NCBI GenBank assembly: GCA_020746995.1
Contig: JAGPXD010000002.1
Coordinates: 1,612,001 to 1,676,000, forward strand
From: Plectosphaerella cucumerina
Taxonomy: Eukaryota; Ascomycota; Sordariomycetes; Glomerellales; Plectosphaerellaceae
Direction: 5' to 3'
Length of the DNA stretch: 64,000 nucleotides
Below, piece by piece: positions 45,601 through 56,187 of the stretch; the stretch's first letter is position 1; every line of letters begins with the position of its first letter. Position numbers and translations under genes: made by a program. Below the pieces are notes generated by a model that saw only the letters and a list, made by a program, of their open reading frames with translations, searched no databases and was not told the origin of the DNA.

Positions 45601-45624
45601 CCGACGCCAAAGGTCGAGCCGTAG
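42611..45624 (+). CDS. SSN6: SSN6/CYC8 TPR general transcriptional corepressor
   Basis: Ssn6 (Cyc8) partners with Tup1 (RcoA in Aspergillus) and represses many genes once recruited by DNA-binding proteins. Seven exons: 42611-42776, 42835-43038, 43096-43178, 43232-43411, 43474-43566, 43629-44030 and 44089-45624; 887 residues. After a Gly/Pro-rich start, about ten TPR units run from residue 45 to 385. They include CAEALGDLDEAMSCYESAL, WYGIGILYDRYGSLEHAEEA and WCSIGVLYYQINQYRDALDAY. The rest is Pro/Gln/Gly-rich and probably disordered, with a basic stretch PPKRMREWEEE and an Arg-rich hexapeptide repeat. The yeast poly-Gln tracts are absent. The six introns are 50-62 bp, all GT-AG. Confidence 0.96.
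42659..42710 (+). repeat. Collagen-like Gly-Pro-Pro repeat near the SSN6 start
   Basis: The sequence encodes four Gly-Pro-Pro triplets in a row after a Gly (GGPPGPPGPPGPPAP) near residue 20. It is a short coding repeat in a disordered N-terminus, not a collagen domain. Confidence 0.8.
45100..45213 (+). repeat. 18-bp tandem repeat coding an Arg-rich hexapeptide in SSN6
   Basis: Six 6-residue units of the form RRxDDQ / RRxDEQ / RRxEEQ follow in register, then RQ. The 18-bp units differ mainly at third positions, which suggests selection for the peptide. The product would be a charged helix rich in alternating Arg and Asp/Glu. Confidence 0.85.
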
Positions 45625-46244
45625 TGCGTGGGACGACATGATTTCAGGCTGGCGACGGGTGGCTTCGATAGTGCATCGAACGTGGTGGGTTGGAGAGGAT
45701 TTGCTCCGGCGTTCGAGTGAGTTGGTGGTGTCTGTGGTTTTGTTTCCTCATGCTCCCTTTACCTGTATACCATTTTATCACTGTGCCGAGAGCTCGGCCT
45801 ATGGGGGGCTCTTTTTTTCCTTTTCCGTCATAAGAAAACTCGACGTGCGAGGGCCTGTTGAGGATAGGTAGTTGATGCGAATAAACATGGTGCAGCGGGA
45901 ATCCTCGTCTTCGTCTTGCTTCGCTCATTGTGTCGCGTGTGTTGACCAGTCTGCCAGTGCCAAGATTTCAGGTCAAACTGAGCCTTGGAATCTGCCGCTG
46001 ATGACCCCACGCTCTGTGCAGTTCACCGCTCCCGTCGGGCAGGGGTCACACTCGTAAAGTGGGCCCCCTCGAAGTCCCATCACGTGATTAGGGTGGCCCC
46101 TTGAGCGAGGGTTCCCAATTGTGGGCTGCCAAATTTTCGCTAGTGGGCTTTTTGCGATTTCAACGCACCGCCCGAGCTGGTATCTCGAACTTCTTCCTCA
46201 TACCTCTCAATTCGACCTCACGACCTTGAGTTCGACCAGCCAAG
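45625..46244. other. Intergenic: SSN6 3' flank and RPL3 promoter
   Basis: The first part is the SSN6 3' UTR, with T-rich sequence near 45800. The last 170 bp hold the RPL3 promoter elements listed separately. Confidence 0.6.
46081..46094. promoter_or_regulatory. Cbf1-type CACGTG and Tbf1-type TTAGGGT sites upstream of RPL3
   Basis: The sequence ATCACGTGATTAGGGT places a palindromic CACGTG core (46081-46086) one base before TTAGGGT (46088-46094), whose complement is ACCCTAA. They lie about 150 bp upstream of the RPL3 ATG. In Candida albicans, and by inference in other ascomycetes outside the budding-yeast Rap1 system, Cbf1 and Tbf1 bind such motifs in ribosomal protein promoters. The function here is inferred from motif and position. 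Confidence 0.65.
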
Positions 46245-47619
46245 ATGTCTCACCGAAAGTTCGAGGCTCCCCGCCACGGTTCGCTGGCTTACCTGCCGCG
46301 CAAGCGCGCCGCCCGCCACCGCGGAAAGGTCAAGTCGTAAGTTTTTATGGTCGAGAGGCCGATCGCAAACATCTCTACTCCCGCCCGCCAGATGGTCCAA
46401 GGGCTAACATTTTGGGTCGGACAGCTTCCCCAAGGATGACGCCAAGAAGCCCGTCCACCTGACCGCCACCATGGGCTACAAGGCCGGCATGACCACCGTC
46501 GTCCGTGACCTCGACCGTCCCGGCGCGAAGGCCAACAAGAAGGAGGTCGTTGAGGCCGTCTCCATCATCGACACACCACCTGTACTTGCAACGCAGCCCG
46601 CTTGGCTCTGTGCCTATGGCTAACAACTCTCTAGTTGGTCGTTGTTGGTCTCGTTGGCTACATTGAGACCCCCCGTGGTCTCCGCTCCCTGACCACCGTC
46701 TGGGCCGAGCACCTGAGCGACGAGGTCCGTCGCCGCTTCTACAAGAACTGGTACAAGTCCAAGAAGAAGGCCTTCACCAAGTACGCCAAGAAGCACTCCG
46801 AGTCCAACGGCGCCTCCATCACCCGCGAGCTCGAGCGCATCAAGCGCTACTGCACCGTCGTCCGCGTCCTCGCCCACACCCAGATCCGCAAGACTCCTCT
46901 CAAGCAGAAGAAGGCCCACCTCATGGAGATCCAGGTCAACGGCGGCTCCCCTGCCGACAAGGTCGAGTTCGGCTACGGTCTCTTCGAGAAGGAGGTCACC
47001 ATCGACTCCATCTTCGAGCAGGACGAGATGATCGACGTCATCGCCGTCACCAAGGGTCACGGTTTCGAGGGTGTCACCGCTCGCTGGGGCACCAAGAAGC
47101 TCCCGCGCAAGACCCACAAGGGTCTCCGTAAGGTCGCCTGTATCGGTGCCTGGCACCCGTCCCACGTCCAGTGGACCGTCGCCCGTGCCGGTCAGGACGG
47201 TTACCACCACCGTACCTCGGTCAACCACAAGATCTACCGCATTGGTAAGGGCGATGCCGACAACAACGCCTCCACCGACATTGATGTCACCAAGAAGACC
47301 ATCACTCCGTATGTTTTCTGTCCTCCCCTCCAGATTTCTTCTGGCCATCGTGCTAACCCCCTCCAGTCTGGGTGGCTTCGTCCGCTACGGTGAGATCAAG
47401 AACGACTTCGTCATGGTCAAGGGCTCCATCCCCGGCACCAAGAAGCGCGTCATGACTCTCCGCAAGTCCATGTTCGTCCACACCTCTCGCCGCGCCAACG
47501 AGAAGATCAACCTCAAGTGGATCGACACCTCGTCCGAGTTCGGTCACGGTGCCTTCCAGACCCCTGCCGAGAAGAAGCAGTACCAGGGTACGCTCAAGAA
47601 GGACCTCGCCACCGCATAA
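46245..47619 (+). CDS. RPL3: 60S ribosomal protein L3 (uL3)
   Basis: uL3 is a core protein of the large ribosomal subunit that reaches toward the peptidyl transferase centre. Four exons (46245-46336, 46425-46581, 46635-47308, 47367-47619) give 391 residues, the normal length. The start MSHRKFEAPRHGSLAYLPRK is nearly invariant in eukaryotes. The globular core has LTATMGYKAGMTTVVRDLDR and VVVGLVGYIETPRGLR. The long extension around the conserved His reads GLRKVACIGAWHPSHVQWTV. Introns of 88, 53 and 58 bp interrupt it. I looked for an intronic snoRNA in intron 1 and saw no C/D box pair. Codon use is strongly biased to C-ending codons, as expected for high expression. Confidence 0.98.
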
Positions 47620-48546
47620 GCGCGGACCGGCTGCGGCTCTTGGGTTTCCTTGTATCTTGGTCATTGCATCGGTGTCGAGGGTTCTTTCGGCCCCCCGCCG
47701 ACTTCTCGCCGTGATTCGAGAAGCGGGGAGGGCGTGCGCGAAGCAAATGATGGTTCGGGGCGGCTCACATAACGGTTGACTTGAGGCCATGAATCAAAAA
47801 GTGACAAGGAGGGGAATACAGGCATGATATCCACATGAATTCAAATGAACAAGTGTCTGTCCTGTCCTGTGACACGCTGTCGGATGTGAGGTGTTGTGAT
47901 GTGATTTTGGCGAGGCGCCAGATGTATGGACAGGGAAATATTCCGATGGCCTCAGCATCTACGACGACCCCCTAGCCCTATGGGCTGAAGGAAGGTGCCC
48001 TCCAAGCTCGCATCTGTGATCTTGCTGGTTCAATTCCAAGGTAATATTCTTGTTGCTTCGGGTGCATGAGGGGGCATTATGCCTGTGTCCCGCTCTCAAG
48101 TGTATACTAAACTCTGGGACTGTATCCCGCCAGATGCCATGTCTGATACCTTGAATGACCCAGATTGAATGAGCGGGCAGTTGGTCTGCTGGACACAGTC
48201 GTCGACAATAAAACATCATCTTGATGCCAAAGTCGTCGACGAGGCCCTACTGCAAATGACTGGATGAAGAACCCACGAGTGTGTATCGAGACTGCTGATC
48301 ATGACAACCAGGTGATCTATCTACCAGAACAACAGACATGTCTACTTCTTAAGATCTTCTACTGATAATAATGGACGAGTATGTGATGTCTCCTGGCCAC
48401 TGCCAAAGTCCATTGCCATAGATCGCCGAAAGCGGGCCAATCACTGCTGGCCCAAGCTCCCCGCCTCGACCTGAACTACCGGCTTCCAATTGTGACATCA
48501 CTTGGCGTGCATCCCACCATCCTGCAGACCCCCCTTCCAGCCCCAA
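47620..48546. other. Intergenic between RPL3 and the next gene
   Basis: 927 bp with RPL3 3' UTR and the promoter of the following gene. A sequence similar to a tRNA B box occurs near 48028, but no tRNA fold surrounds it. Confidence 0.55.
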
Positions 48547-49305
48547 ATGTCATCAGTCGCCAGACTCGTGCCTCGCTCGCTCTTCTGCAACACAGGATCT
48601 ATACTCCGACAAAGCTCTGCAACCCTCCATAACCAAACAACGATACCCATTGTCTTCCGCAGCAGTCGTCAGATCACGCCACAGCGAGCCCTCGCCTCTT
48701 CCGCAACCCCCGTCCTCCGATTCCGTGCAACTCTAGCCAAGATGGGCTCCGACGAGGACTACATGTCTTTCCTGAACAAGGCCAACGAGGACCCGAATGA
48801 GGGCCGCGCCAAGCCTACCAGCAGCGGCGCTTCGAAGGGCTTCAAGGCCCAGGACAGCGGGGTGCAGGTGCCCAAGGCGATCGCGGATGTGATCAAGGGC
48901 GGCGACAAGTTCTACGTGTCCGACGCGGACGAGCCGTTTGAGGCTGTGGCTCTCAAGTGGGACGAGGCCGGCAAAGGGCTTCCCGACGAGGGTGAGTTAT
49001 CTGCCGCGAAGGACATACGATGAGTCGGCGCTAACGCAGACGTGCCAGTCGAGTTTGCACAGCTCATCAACCACCCGGACCCCGAGAACGCGGGCGTGGA
49101 GCTCCTGGACCCGATCGACTGGGACTCGAACGGCGACTACGGCGACATCATCGACGCGGTGCGCAAGGCTGGCAAGGGCAACGACGTTAGGGTGTACAAG
49201 GTGTCGAGAGGAGGAGTGCGGACCGAGTACTGGGTCGTCACGACGGACGGCAGCGGCAAGGATGCTACGCTCGTCGGCGCCAAGGCGCTGGCAGTGGAGA
49301 GCTGA
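48547..49305 (+). CDS. Small conserved-looking protein, possibly dual-start mitochondrial/cytosolic
   Basis: Two exons (48547-48991 and 49049-49305) give 233 residues. The 65 residues before a second in-frame ATG at 48742 are Arg/Ser/Thr/Ala-rich with no acidic residue, like a mitochondrial presequence. From the second ATG (MGSDEDYMSFLNKANEDP) the protein is acidic and soluble, 168 residues. A compact C-terminal region includes KFYVSDADEPFEAV, then VYKVSRGGVRTEYWVVTT. The intron could also end at a CAG nine bases earlier (49037-49039), adding three residues. However, the CTAAC branch point would then be only a few bases away, so I prefer the later acceptor. I do not recognise the family and see no catalytic motif. 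Convergent with the GFA gene. Confidence 0.75.
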
Positions 49306-49455
49306 GGATTTGCTGGAGCAGCAGCACATCAAGATGTACAATTAATCACACGAAAGCATGGGAACAGTCAAATCTCCTCTTGGGATTCAGTCTGAGTTAC
49401 TATTCGACTTGAAGACCATATGAAATGATAACAGCGCGGGCGTGGTAAACCACAG

Positions 49456-50062
49456 CTATATCTTCGCTAACCCCTTTTCATCATAGGAAGGACCCTCAAA
49501 CTTCTTCGCACCGTCGACGCCATGGAACCAGCTGACCCTGTCCTTGGTCCATTGCTCGATCCTGGGCTTCAGCTTGGTCTCGAACAGGGTGAAGTCGTCG
49601 ACGGTGCCTAGACGCAGGATGCTGACGCCCGGGAAGAGGGCGCCAACTCGGTACATTAGAGTTCCGCAGTTTGAGCAGAAGTGGTTGGTCATGGTATTGC
49701 CCGAGTGGATAGTGGTGGCCTGGGCAAATGTCTTGAGGGTCTCGCGGCCGCGGATGTGCTTGAGGTGGGTGTCTTTGATGGTGAAGTTGGCGCCGAACAT
49801 GGAGCTGTGGATCTTGTGGCAGTCTGTGCAGCTGCAGAGGAAGCTGTTGACGAGGCCGGGACCTTCAGTTGGCTGCCCCAAGGTGTCAGAGGGGCAACTT
49901 GGGGATTAAGACGCCGCCTGCCTCGACTTGGACACTTACAAAGGCGAGCTGGACGGCGCCGCAGAAGCAGGTTGCTGTTGCTTCGCCGTCACGGGAATAG
50001 CCATCACGGGCCAAGCCGGCTACGGGGATGTAGGGCTTGGACTTGTCGCTGGATTCGGCCAT
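49456..50062 (-). CDS. GFA / CENP-V family zinc protein
   Basis: Member of the glutathione-dependent formaldehyde-activating (GFA) or CENP-V domain family. Two exons (50062-49940 and 49872-49456) with a 67-bp intron give 179 residues. Zinc-ligand motifs are in the expected order: CFCGAVQ (residues about 32-38), CSCTDCH (about 53-59) and HFCSNCG in the second half. Between them, TIHSGNTMTNHFCSNCGTLMY is typical. Fungal members are numerous and mostly uncharacterised. The Gfa reaction (S-hydroxymethylglutathione formation) is known only for bacterial relatives and disputed, so I do not assign a substrate. No signal peptide or membrane segment is present. Divergent from the anthranilate synthase gene. 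Confidence 0.9.
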
Positions 50063-50943
50063 GGTAGGTCGTGTGAAGTGTAGTTGACGGGATGTTTGGG
50101 GTCGATGAGGGGAGGAGTCGGGAATGTAAGTTCAACCAGCGACACGTGAGGATGGATAACACCACAATAGACTTGACAGCTTCGGATCGAGTCTGAATTT
50201 CCACATACCTAGATGGATACACGGATTCGCATCTGGCTTTATACCTCCTCTCGCACTATCGCATCGGAGATGCGGGATAGACCGGTTAGGCTTTTACTCA
50301 AAGATCGAGGGTGACGTGAGTTGCAACCCCGCCAAACATGTGAATGGGTGTGGTTATCCGATTGAAGGTTTCCGGTGTAATTGTCAGCAAAGATGACCAA
50401 TAATTGCAACGCCGAGCTTCCAAGTTCTTCAGTCAGCCATCCGATGTTTTTAGATGGAAGCGTTGACCTTTGGGCATCACTACGTGTAAATGCTTGAAGT
50501 CAAAATATTTGGGATCAATTGGCTCGGAGCAGCGGATGTGAGCGGCCAATCAACACAGGAGCCTGAATCTGCAGAAGAATAGCATGCTCCGTGAAGAGAA
50601 GAGAGAGATTCCATAATTCTGTATCTTGTCAATGACGTATTGCCTTGTCATTGGCAGTTGTAGTTTGTATTCAACCCAGAGCCAAGCTTCAATTGAGGAC
50701 GTTGGAAATCGAGGGGCCATTGACACCCGGTGATCGCCTTTGTTATCGGCGGTTCACCCTCCGCTTATCGGAAGCCAGTGCCGCAACCCCTCCATTGTAC
50801 AAACGCGCTACGCTGGGCTGGGGTGCTACCCTGAAAGCCGCCGTCCAGTGCCTGGCCTAAATTATTCAGTCGAACCTGGGCGGTGACTCAAACTCCAGCA
50901 CGACACCAACCTCACACTCGATCCATCGTCAGACCGGATCATA
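50063..50943. promoter_or_regulatory. Divergent region between the GFA gene and TRPE
   Basis: 881 bp, less GC-rich than most intergenic DNA here. It contains a perfect Gcn4/CPC1-type site near TRPE (listed separately). No gene is seen. Confidence 0.55.
50884..50890. promoter_or_regulatory. TGACTCA, a Gcn4/CPC1-type site before TRPE
   Basis: A perfect 7-bp TGACTCA lies 54 bp before the TRPE ATG. In fungi, Gcn4/CPC1/CpcA binds TGACTCA to induce amino-acid genes under starvation. The site and the gene's role agree, but it lies very near the start codon and could fall within the leader. Confidence 0.55.
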
Positions 50944-52691
50944 ATGGCAGGTCCAGTAAGAATTGAACATGCCCCGAGCTTCTCATCCCGTGACTGACAA
51001 TACTCCCCTCCTCGCAGCGCGGCGTCGTGCCGTCCCTCGAGACGGTGCGGTCCATCATCGAAGCTCCCACGCCAGAGTCCAAGAAGACCCCGAACCTCGT
51101 CCCCGTGTACCGCCAGATCTCGTCCGACCTCATCACCCCCTCGGCAGCCTACTTGAAGGTCTCCTCCCACTACACCGACAGCGAATACTCGTTTCTGTTT
51201 GAGAGCGCCGCCACCGAGCGCGTCGGCCGCTACAGCTTCGTCGGCGCCAACCCTCGCAAGGTTCTGGCCACCGGCCCCGGCTACGGTCCAGAGTGCGATC
51301 CCCTGCCCGCCCTCGAGGCCGAGCTAGCCCAGTACACCGTCGCCCATGTGCCGGGTCTCCAGCTGCCGCCTCTGACCGGCGGCGCCATCGGCTATGCCTC
51401 GTACGACCTCGTGCGCTACTTTGAGCCCAAGACGGCCCGTCCCATGAAGGACGTCCTCAAGATCCCAGAGAGCCTGTTCCTCCTGTTCGACACTATTGTT
51501 GCGTTCGACCGGTTCTACGGCATCATCAAGGTCATATCCTACGTCCACGTGCCCTCCGACCCCGCCGACCTCCCCGCCGTCTACGACGCAGCAAAGGCCA
51601 CCATCGACGAGCTCGTCAGGGTCCTTGAATCCCCTGACATCCCCATCCCCGAGCAGGAGCCCATTCAACTCGGCAACTCGTACACCTCCAACATCGGCCA
51701 GCAAGGTTACGAGCAGCACGTCACTACCCTCAAGAAGCACATCGTAAAGGGCGACATCATCCAGGCCGTGCCCTCCCACCGCCTCGCCCGACCCACCACC
51801 CTGCACCCCTTCAACATCTACCGCCACCTGCGCACCGTCAACCCCTCGCCCTACCTCTTCTACATCAACTGCAAGGACTTCCAGATCGTCGGCGCCTCTC
51901 CCGAGCTGCTCGTCAAGTCTGAGGATGGTCGCGTCATCACCCACCCCATCGCCGGCACCGTCAAGAGGGGCAGGACACCAGAAGAGGACGCCGCCCTGGC
52001 CGACGAGCTGCGGAACAGTCTCAAGGACCGCGCCGAGCACGTCATGCTGGTCGACCTGGCCCGCAACGACGTCAACCGTGTCGGTGACCCGAGGACCGTC
52101 AAGGTGGATCATCTGATGGTAGGTCTCTCTCTCCTCTCTTATCTCCCTTTCTTACTAACTGAGTCTTCAGGTCGTCGAAAAGTTCAGCCACGTCCAGCAC
52201 CTCGTCAGCCAGGTGTCGGGCGTCCTGAGGCCCGGCCAGACGAGGTTCGACGCCTTCAGGAGCATCTTCCCCGCCGGCACTGTGAGCGGCGCCCCCAAGG
52301 TCAGGGCCATGGAGCTCATCGCCGAGCTTGAGGGCGAGAAGCGCGGCGTCTACGCCGGTGCCGTCGGCTACTTTGGCTACGGCGGCGTCGACGAGAAGGG
52401 CGACGATGTCGAGGGCGCCATGGACACGTGCATCGCGCTGCGCACCATGATGGTCAAGGACGGCGTGGCATATCTGCAAGCTGGTAGGTCACTATGCCCC
52501 CTTTTACTATATAGGGGTAGTTTTCTGACTTTATTTTAGGCGGTGGCATCGTCTTCGACAGCGACGAGACGGACGAGTGGGAGGAGACGATGAACAAGCT
52601 GGGCGCCAACATCAAGTGCGTCACCTCGGCGGAGGAGCTGTACTACGAGCAACAGCAACAGCAGCAGCAACAGGCGGCGCGCAAGCCGTAG
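50944..52691 (+). CDS. TRP2: Anthranilate synthase component I
   Basis: Catalyses the first committed step of tryptophan synthesis, chorismate plus ammonia to anthranilate, with the glutaminase partner supplying ammonia. Four exons: 50944-50955 (12 nt, MAGP), 51018-52118, 52171-52483 and 52540-52691; 525 residues. The N-terminal domain has LFESAATERVGRYSFVG, the LLES-like site for tryptophan feedback. The chorismate-binding domain has QAVPSHRL, SPYLFYINC and GASPELLVK. It also has HPIAGTVKRGRT, VDLARNDVNRVG and FPAGTVSGAPKVRAMELI. Introns are 62, 52 and 56 bp. The C-terminus ends with a short poly-Gln stretch, absent from the catalytic core. A TGACTCA site lies upstream. Convergent with the RGS gene, only 77 bp apart. 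Confidence 0.97.
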
Positions 52692-52768
52692 GAATAGACA
52701 CCGTTCATATCGTCGACTGTCATTATGTGTGGCTCACTAACTATTAACGGCCTCTCTGTCCCCTTTCT

Positions 52769-54323
52769 CTAGGCCCATCTCATGTTGAAGATGTCATACG
52801 CAGGTACGAATACGGATCCGGCGGCCAAGCCCCCGGCTAGGAAGAACGCCCATATCATGGCGCTCAACGCAACACCCGCCTGCAACACGCCGACCTCGCC
52901 ATTCCCCGCGGGCAGCGTCTCCTCGAACCAGCACGTCCAGAAACTGCGCCGGGCGTAGGCCTCGACCCACTCCTCGCGCTGGAAGATGTTGGCCGGGCCA
53001 AAAGTCCGAAGGGACCCCTTGCGTAGCGGGTCGGCGCCCATGGTGCCGATGCTCCCCTCCGACCCCTTGCGCAGATGGCGCCGCTTCTTCCAGCTCCGGG
53101 CCTCGCTCTCGTTGCTCGTCGCGCTGGACCGGCTGGACCGTCCTGAGCGAGGGAGCGGAGGCTCGACCTCCCAGGGCCGAAGCTGGCGGCGCCCGCGGAA
53201 GTAGAGCCATAGGCTCAGGCCGTCGACGGAGGCGACGAAGATGGCGAGGCCGGGGGCGAGGAGGCCGAAGCAGGCGATGCGCCAGTAGCGGGAGAGGCGG
53301 AAGCGGGGGGTCAGGACGATGAAGGCCAGGTCGGCGGCGAGACCGAGGATGATAAGGAGAAACCCCAGGAGGCGAAGGAGAAATGTTGTGGGACGGTTGG
53401 TGTTGGCCATGGAGGCGCGGATGAAGTTTGGGTGCAGCTTGCCGCGGAGGAGGGCGTCGGACTTTTCGAAGGCTGGGAGGAGGGCGGTGGGGTGGGTTGT
53501 GCAGGCTGTTGCGGCGAGGACGGAGGCGCGGTCGGGGACGGCGAGGTCGAGGCGCCGGGCGCCGCTGGACTCGATGTAATGGCCCAGGACGCGGGTGATC
53601 TCGTCGCGGAAGGGTTGGTCCTCCGGGGCGAGGGGCGTCAGGCCGCCGACGATGACCGAGGCGGCGGACGATGCTGTCCCCGGACGGAGGCCGTTGAAGA
53701 CGATGCTTCCTGGGGGAGGGAGGGATGCTGCTGACGCGGCGGAGTGGCGCGACATCTTCTCATCCTCGACCTCGGCGTCGAGTATATCAAGGATGTTGCT
53801 GACCTTGCTCGCGTTTCGTGCTCGCCTCTCACGGCCGAGCATGCGCACCTTGGGCCCTCTCTTCCTCTTCGCCTTGCCGCTGTCGCTTTCTCCGTCGCGG
53901 AGCTCATGCTGCTGGCGCAGGTGGCGCTGCAGGTCGAGGGCCTCTTCTGCCCTCGCGGGGTCGTAGCGGGGGACGAGGGCCCTTTCTTGGGCGGTGAGCT
54001 CGGTCCAGGAGCGGACGTAGCCGCAGAACCAGAGGAAGAACTGGAGAGGCTCGGCGTTCTGCTCAACGTAGACGAGGTAGTCCATGAAGTCGTTGAGGGA
54101 GCAGGGCTATGGGTGGCTTGTCAGAAGGGGGGAGGTTATGAGATGGGGATGATGGACGTACAGGCATGGTGGTGTTCCTCACGAGCTGCTCAAAGTGCAG
54201 TGATGGCGGAAGCCACTTTTTCGTCTTGGCGGCCATCTGGATATATCTCCCGCAGTCCTCGTCCATGACGGGTGGCCGCCATGGCCGATCGACCACCGGC
54301 TTCCTGTAGAACTTGAGAGACAT
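52769..54323 (-). CDS. RGS domain membrane protein (Rax1-like)
   Basis: RGS proteins accelerate GTP hydrolysis by G-alpha subunits. Rax1-type members also act in polarity and bud-site marking in yeast. Two exons (54323-54162 and 54106-52769) with a 55-bp intron give 499 residues. The RGS fold starts near residue 40 (SLHFEQLVRNTTMP) and continues with CSLNDFMDYLVYVEQNAEPLQFFLWF, the usual RGS signature. It is interrupted by a basic insertion rich in Lys and Arg (about 120-160). Its second half is around DEITRVLGHYIESSG. Three or four hydrophobic helices follow: about 303-325, 336-360 and a C-terminal one near 470-495. The TM arrangement fits Rax1 more than FlbA or RgsA. The GAP function is inferred. 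Confidence 0.85.
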
Positions 54324-56187
54324 TCTTGTCCTTGTTGTGTAGTGGGTGCGTTTTCGAGAGAAGATTCGATAGGTTGGGTTCACGGTAGCAGGCAGCGAGC
54401 GTCTCACACGCTTCAGCAGGCCGAGCGAGCCATCCCTCCCTTTACCCAAGGTTGACGGAGGTTGATGGTGATGAGGCTGGGAAAGTTGTGGGGTGGGTTG
54501 TGGTTGGGGAGTTCGCGAGGAAGAGGGGAGCAGTTCGCCTCGGCCTCCGGGGAGAATGGCACATGGCTGGGTTTTTGATACTGAGACGTCCCCTTCACAG
54601 ACGGACGTCCGCGCGCGCGAGGGCAGAGTCTGGGCTGTGCAAGGCCGCCGCAGGTACAGTGAGGAAGAACAGACGCTGTTCGTGCGCGGCGAGGGATACG
54701 AGGGAAAGTCTGCCAGTGTGCGCGGCTCACCGCACAAACAAGCGCAAGGCCGCTGCCTCAGCTTCGTCCGAAGGACACAGGCGAGTCGTCCTCCTGAGCC
54801 ACGACCAACACCACAGGCAGGGGGGGCGGGCGAGGCGGAAACAGGGTCCACCACGTATACCACCCTCCCCGACTCCGACTCGAAAGGCGAGGCAATCACT
54901 CCGAGAAATCTACCCCGGGGAGACGGAGGAAACAAACGTGCCCGCTGGCCCCCTCCCCTGTACGAGTACTGCGTGCAGGTGGATGCTATATGTGAAGGCC
55001 GCGACGATATATCACCTCCCCCGGGCGGTTTCAATATCTCAGCACGAGGAGAAACACCAACCTGGAAAGCGCTCTGAGCGGCGCGGCACCCGTGTCTCGC
55101 GAATCGTCGATCATATTCATAGCGGAATAAGCTCTCCCCGGGTCACGATCGCCATCTTCCCAGACGCTCATCCATCCATCCCTCTCCCAACCTGAACGAG
55201 AAACCTCACCACGTATAAAAACACTCAACACCGAACAAGCACAGCCAGTCTTCTCGACGGCATCGCCGGGCCATCCATCGATATACCTGCCGCGCCCCCG
55301 GGACCGCCTACGGGCCCCAGCGCGGCGATCTCAAACGCCCTCACGAACGACCCCCCGGCCCGCAAAAGAAAAGAGTTCGTTTCAACCATGGCGCCCGTCG
55401 CCCATTGGGCACGCAGTCGAGCCCGAGGGAAAGGGGAAGACGAACAAGAAGGAGGGGAGGGAAGGCGGTACAGGCCCGAGCGCCTGTTCGCGACATGGCG
55501 CGCCCCTGGTTCGCGGGTATGGTGAAACCAGGGGAAGGGAGGCTCCGAGCTCCACGCGGGGTCCGTGGCCTCGGCCTTCCAGGCTTCTGCCTCTCTTGCA
55601 CTCTGCAGCACGTACAATGACCTCGCTGTCAGGCTGGCAACTCGGCACTGTCAATTCCGTCACGTCGGCTTTCTCCCATACATGTCAGATCCGCCATCTA
55701 GTGTCTATTACACGCGGCTTGTCCCACGTCATGCTCTCTACCCAGTCATGTCCAGTGAGCCCCAACCATCCCATCATCCCGCCCATTCTTCCAATTCCAG
55801 CGCTATACGGCCGCCTGTGCCGATATTCAAACATTATCCGTCAGGCTTTGTCTGCTCTCCCTGGCCGCATGCCGTGGCCGCGTCCCTCATGAGCGCCTCT
55901 CCGCCGGCCTCCGTCTCTGTCGTGACCCAGGGCATCCGTCATCCGATCGCCCGCGTCCAAGAAGAGGTATCCGCCTTGTATCATCCAGTAAACGCCGTCG
56001 GGGCCATCCAAGCCTCGCCGCCCCCGCCTCTGGGGAGGGGGCACATCTAATCCGTGTAATCCGTATAAAGGAGGGGTATCAAAATGAAGAATAAGAAAGA
56101 AAAGAAAAAGTGTCGTCGGGTCAAGCCTGCTGACGTTGCTGGTGTTGTGGTGACAGGGCCCGGTCAAGTCAAGTCAAGTCCCTGGCA
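54324..56187. other. Intergenic upstream of the RGS gene and downstream of the GPI-protein gene
   Basis: 1.9 kb. Open frames up to about 250 codons occur, but none shows a domain. No RNA gene or repeat was found. Confidence 0.5.

Noticed and set aside
44068..45639. 523-codon frame antisense to the SSN6 tail
   Set aside because: It is the shadow of the proline-rich SSN6 coding strand, with a product dominated by Arg, Gly and Val.
46620..47348. 242-codon frame antisense to RPL3
   Set aside because: It overlaps an unquestionable ribosomal protein exon and shows no family features.
48028..48038. Possible tRNA B box (GGTTCAATTCC)
   Set aside because: The flanks do not form a T stem, and no acceptor, D or anticodon arm is found around it.
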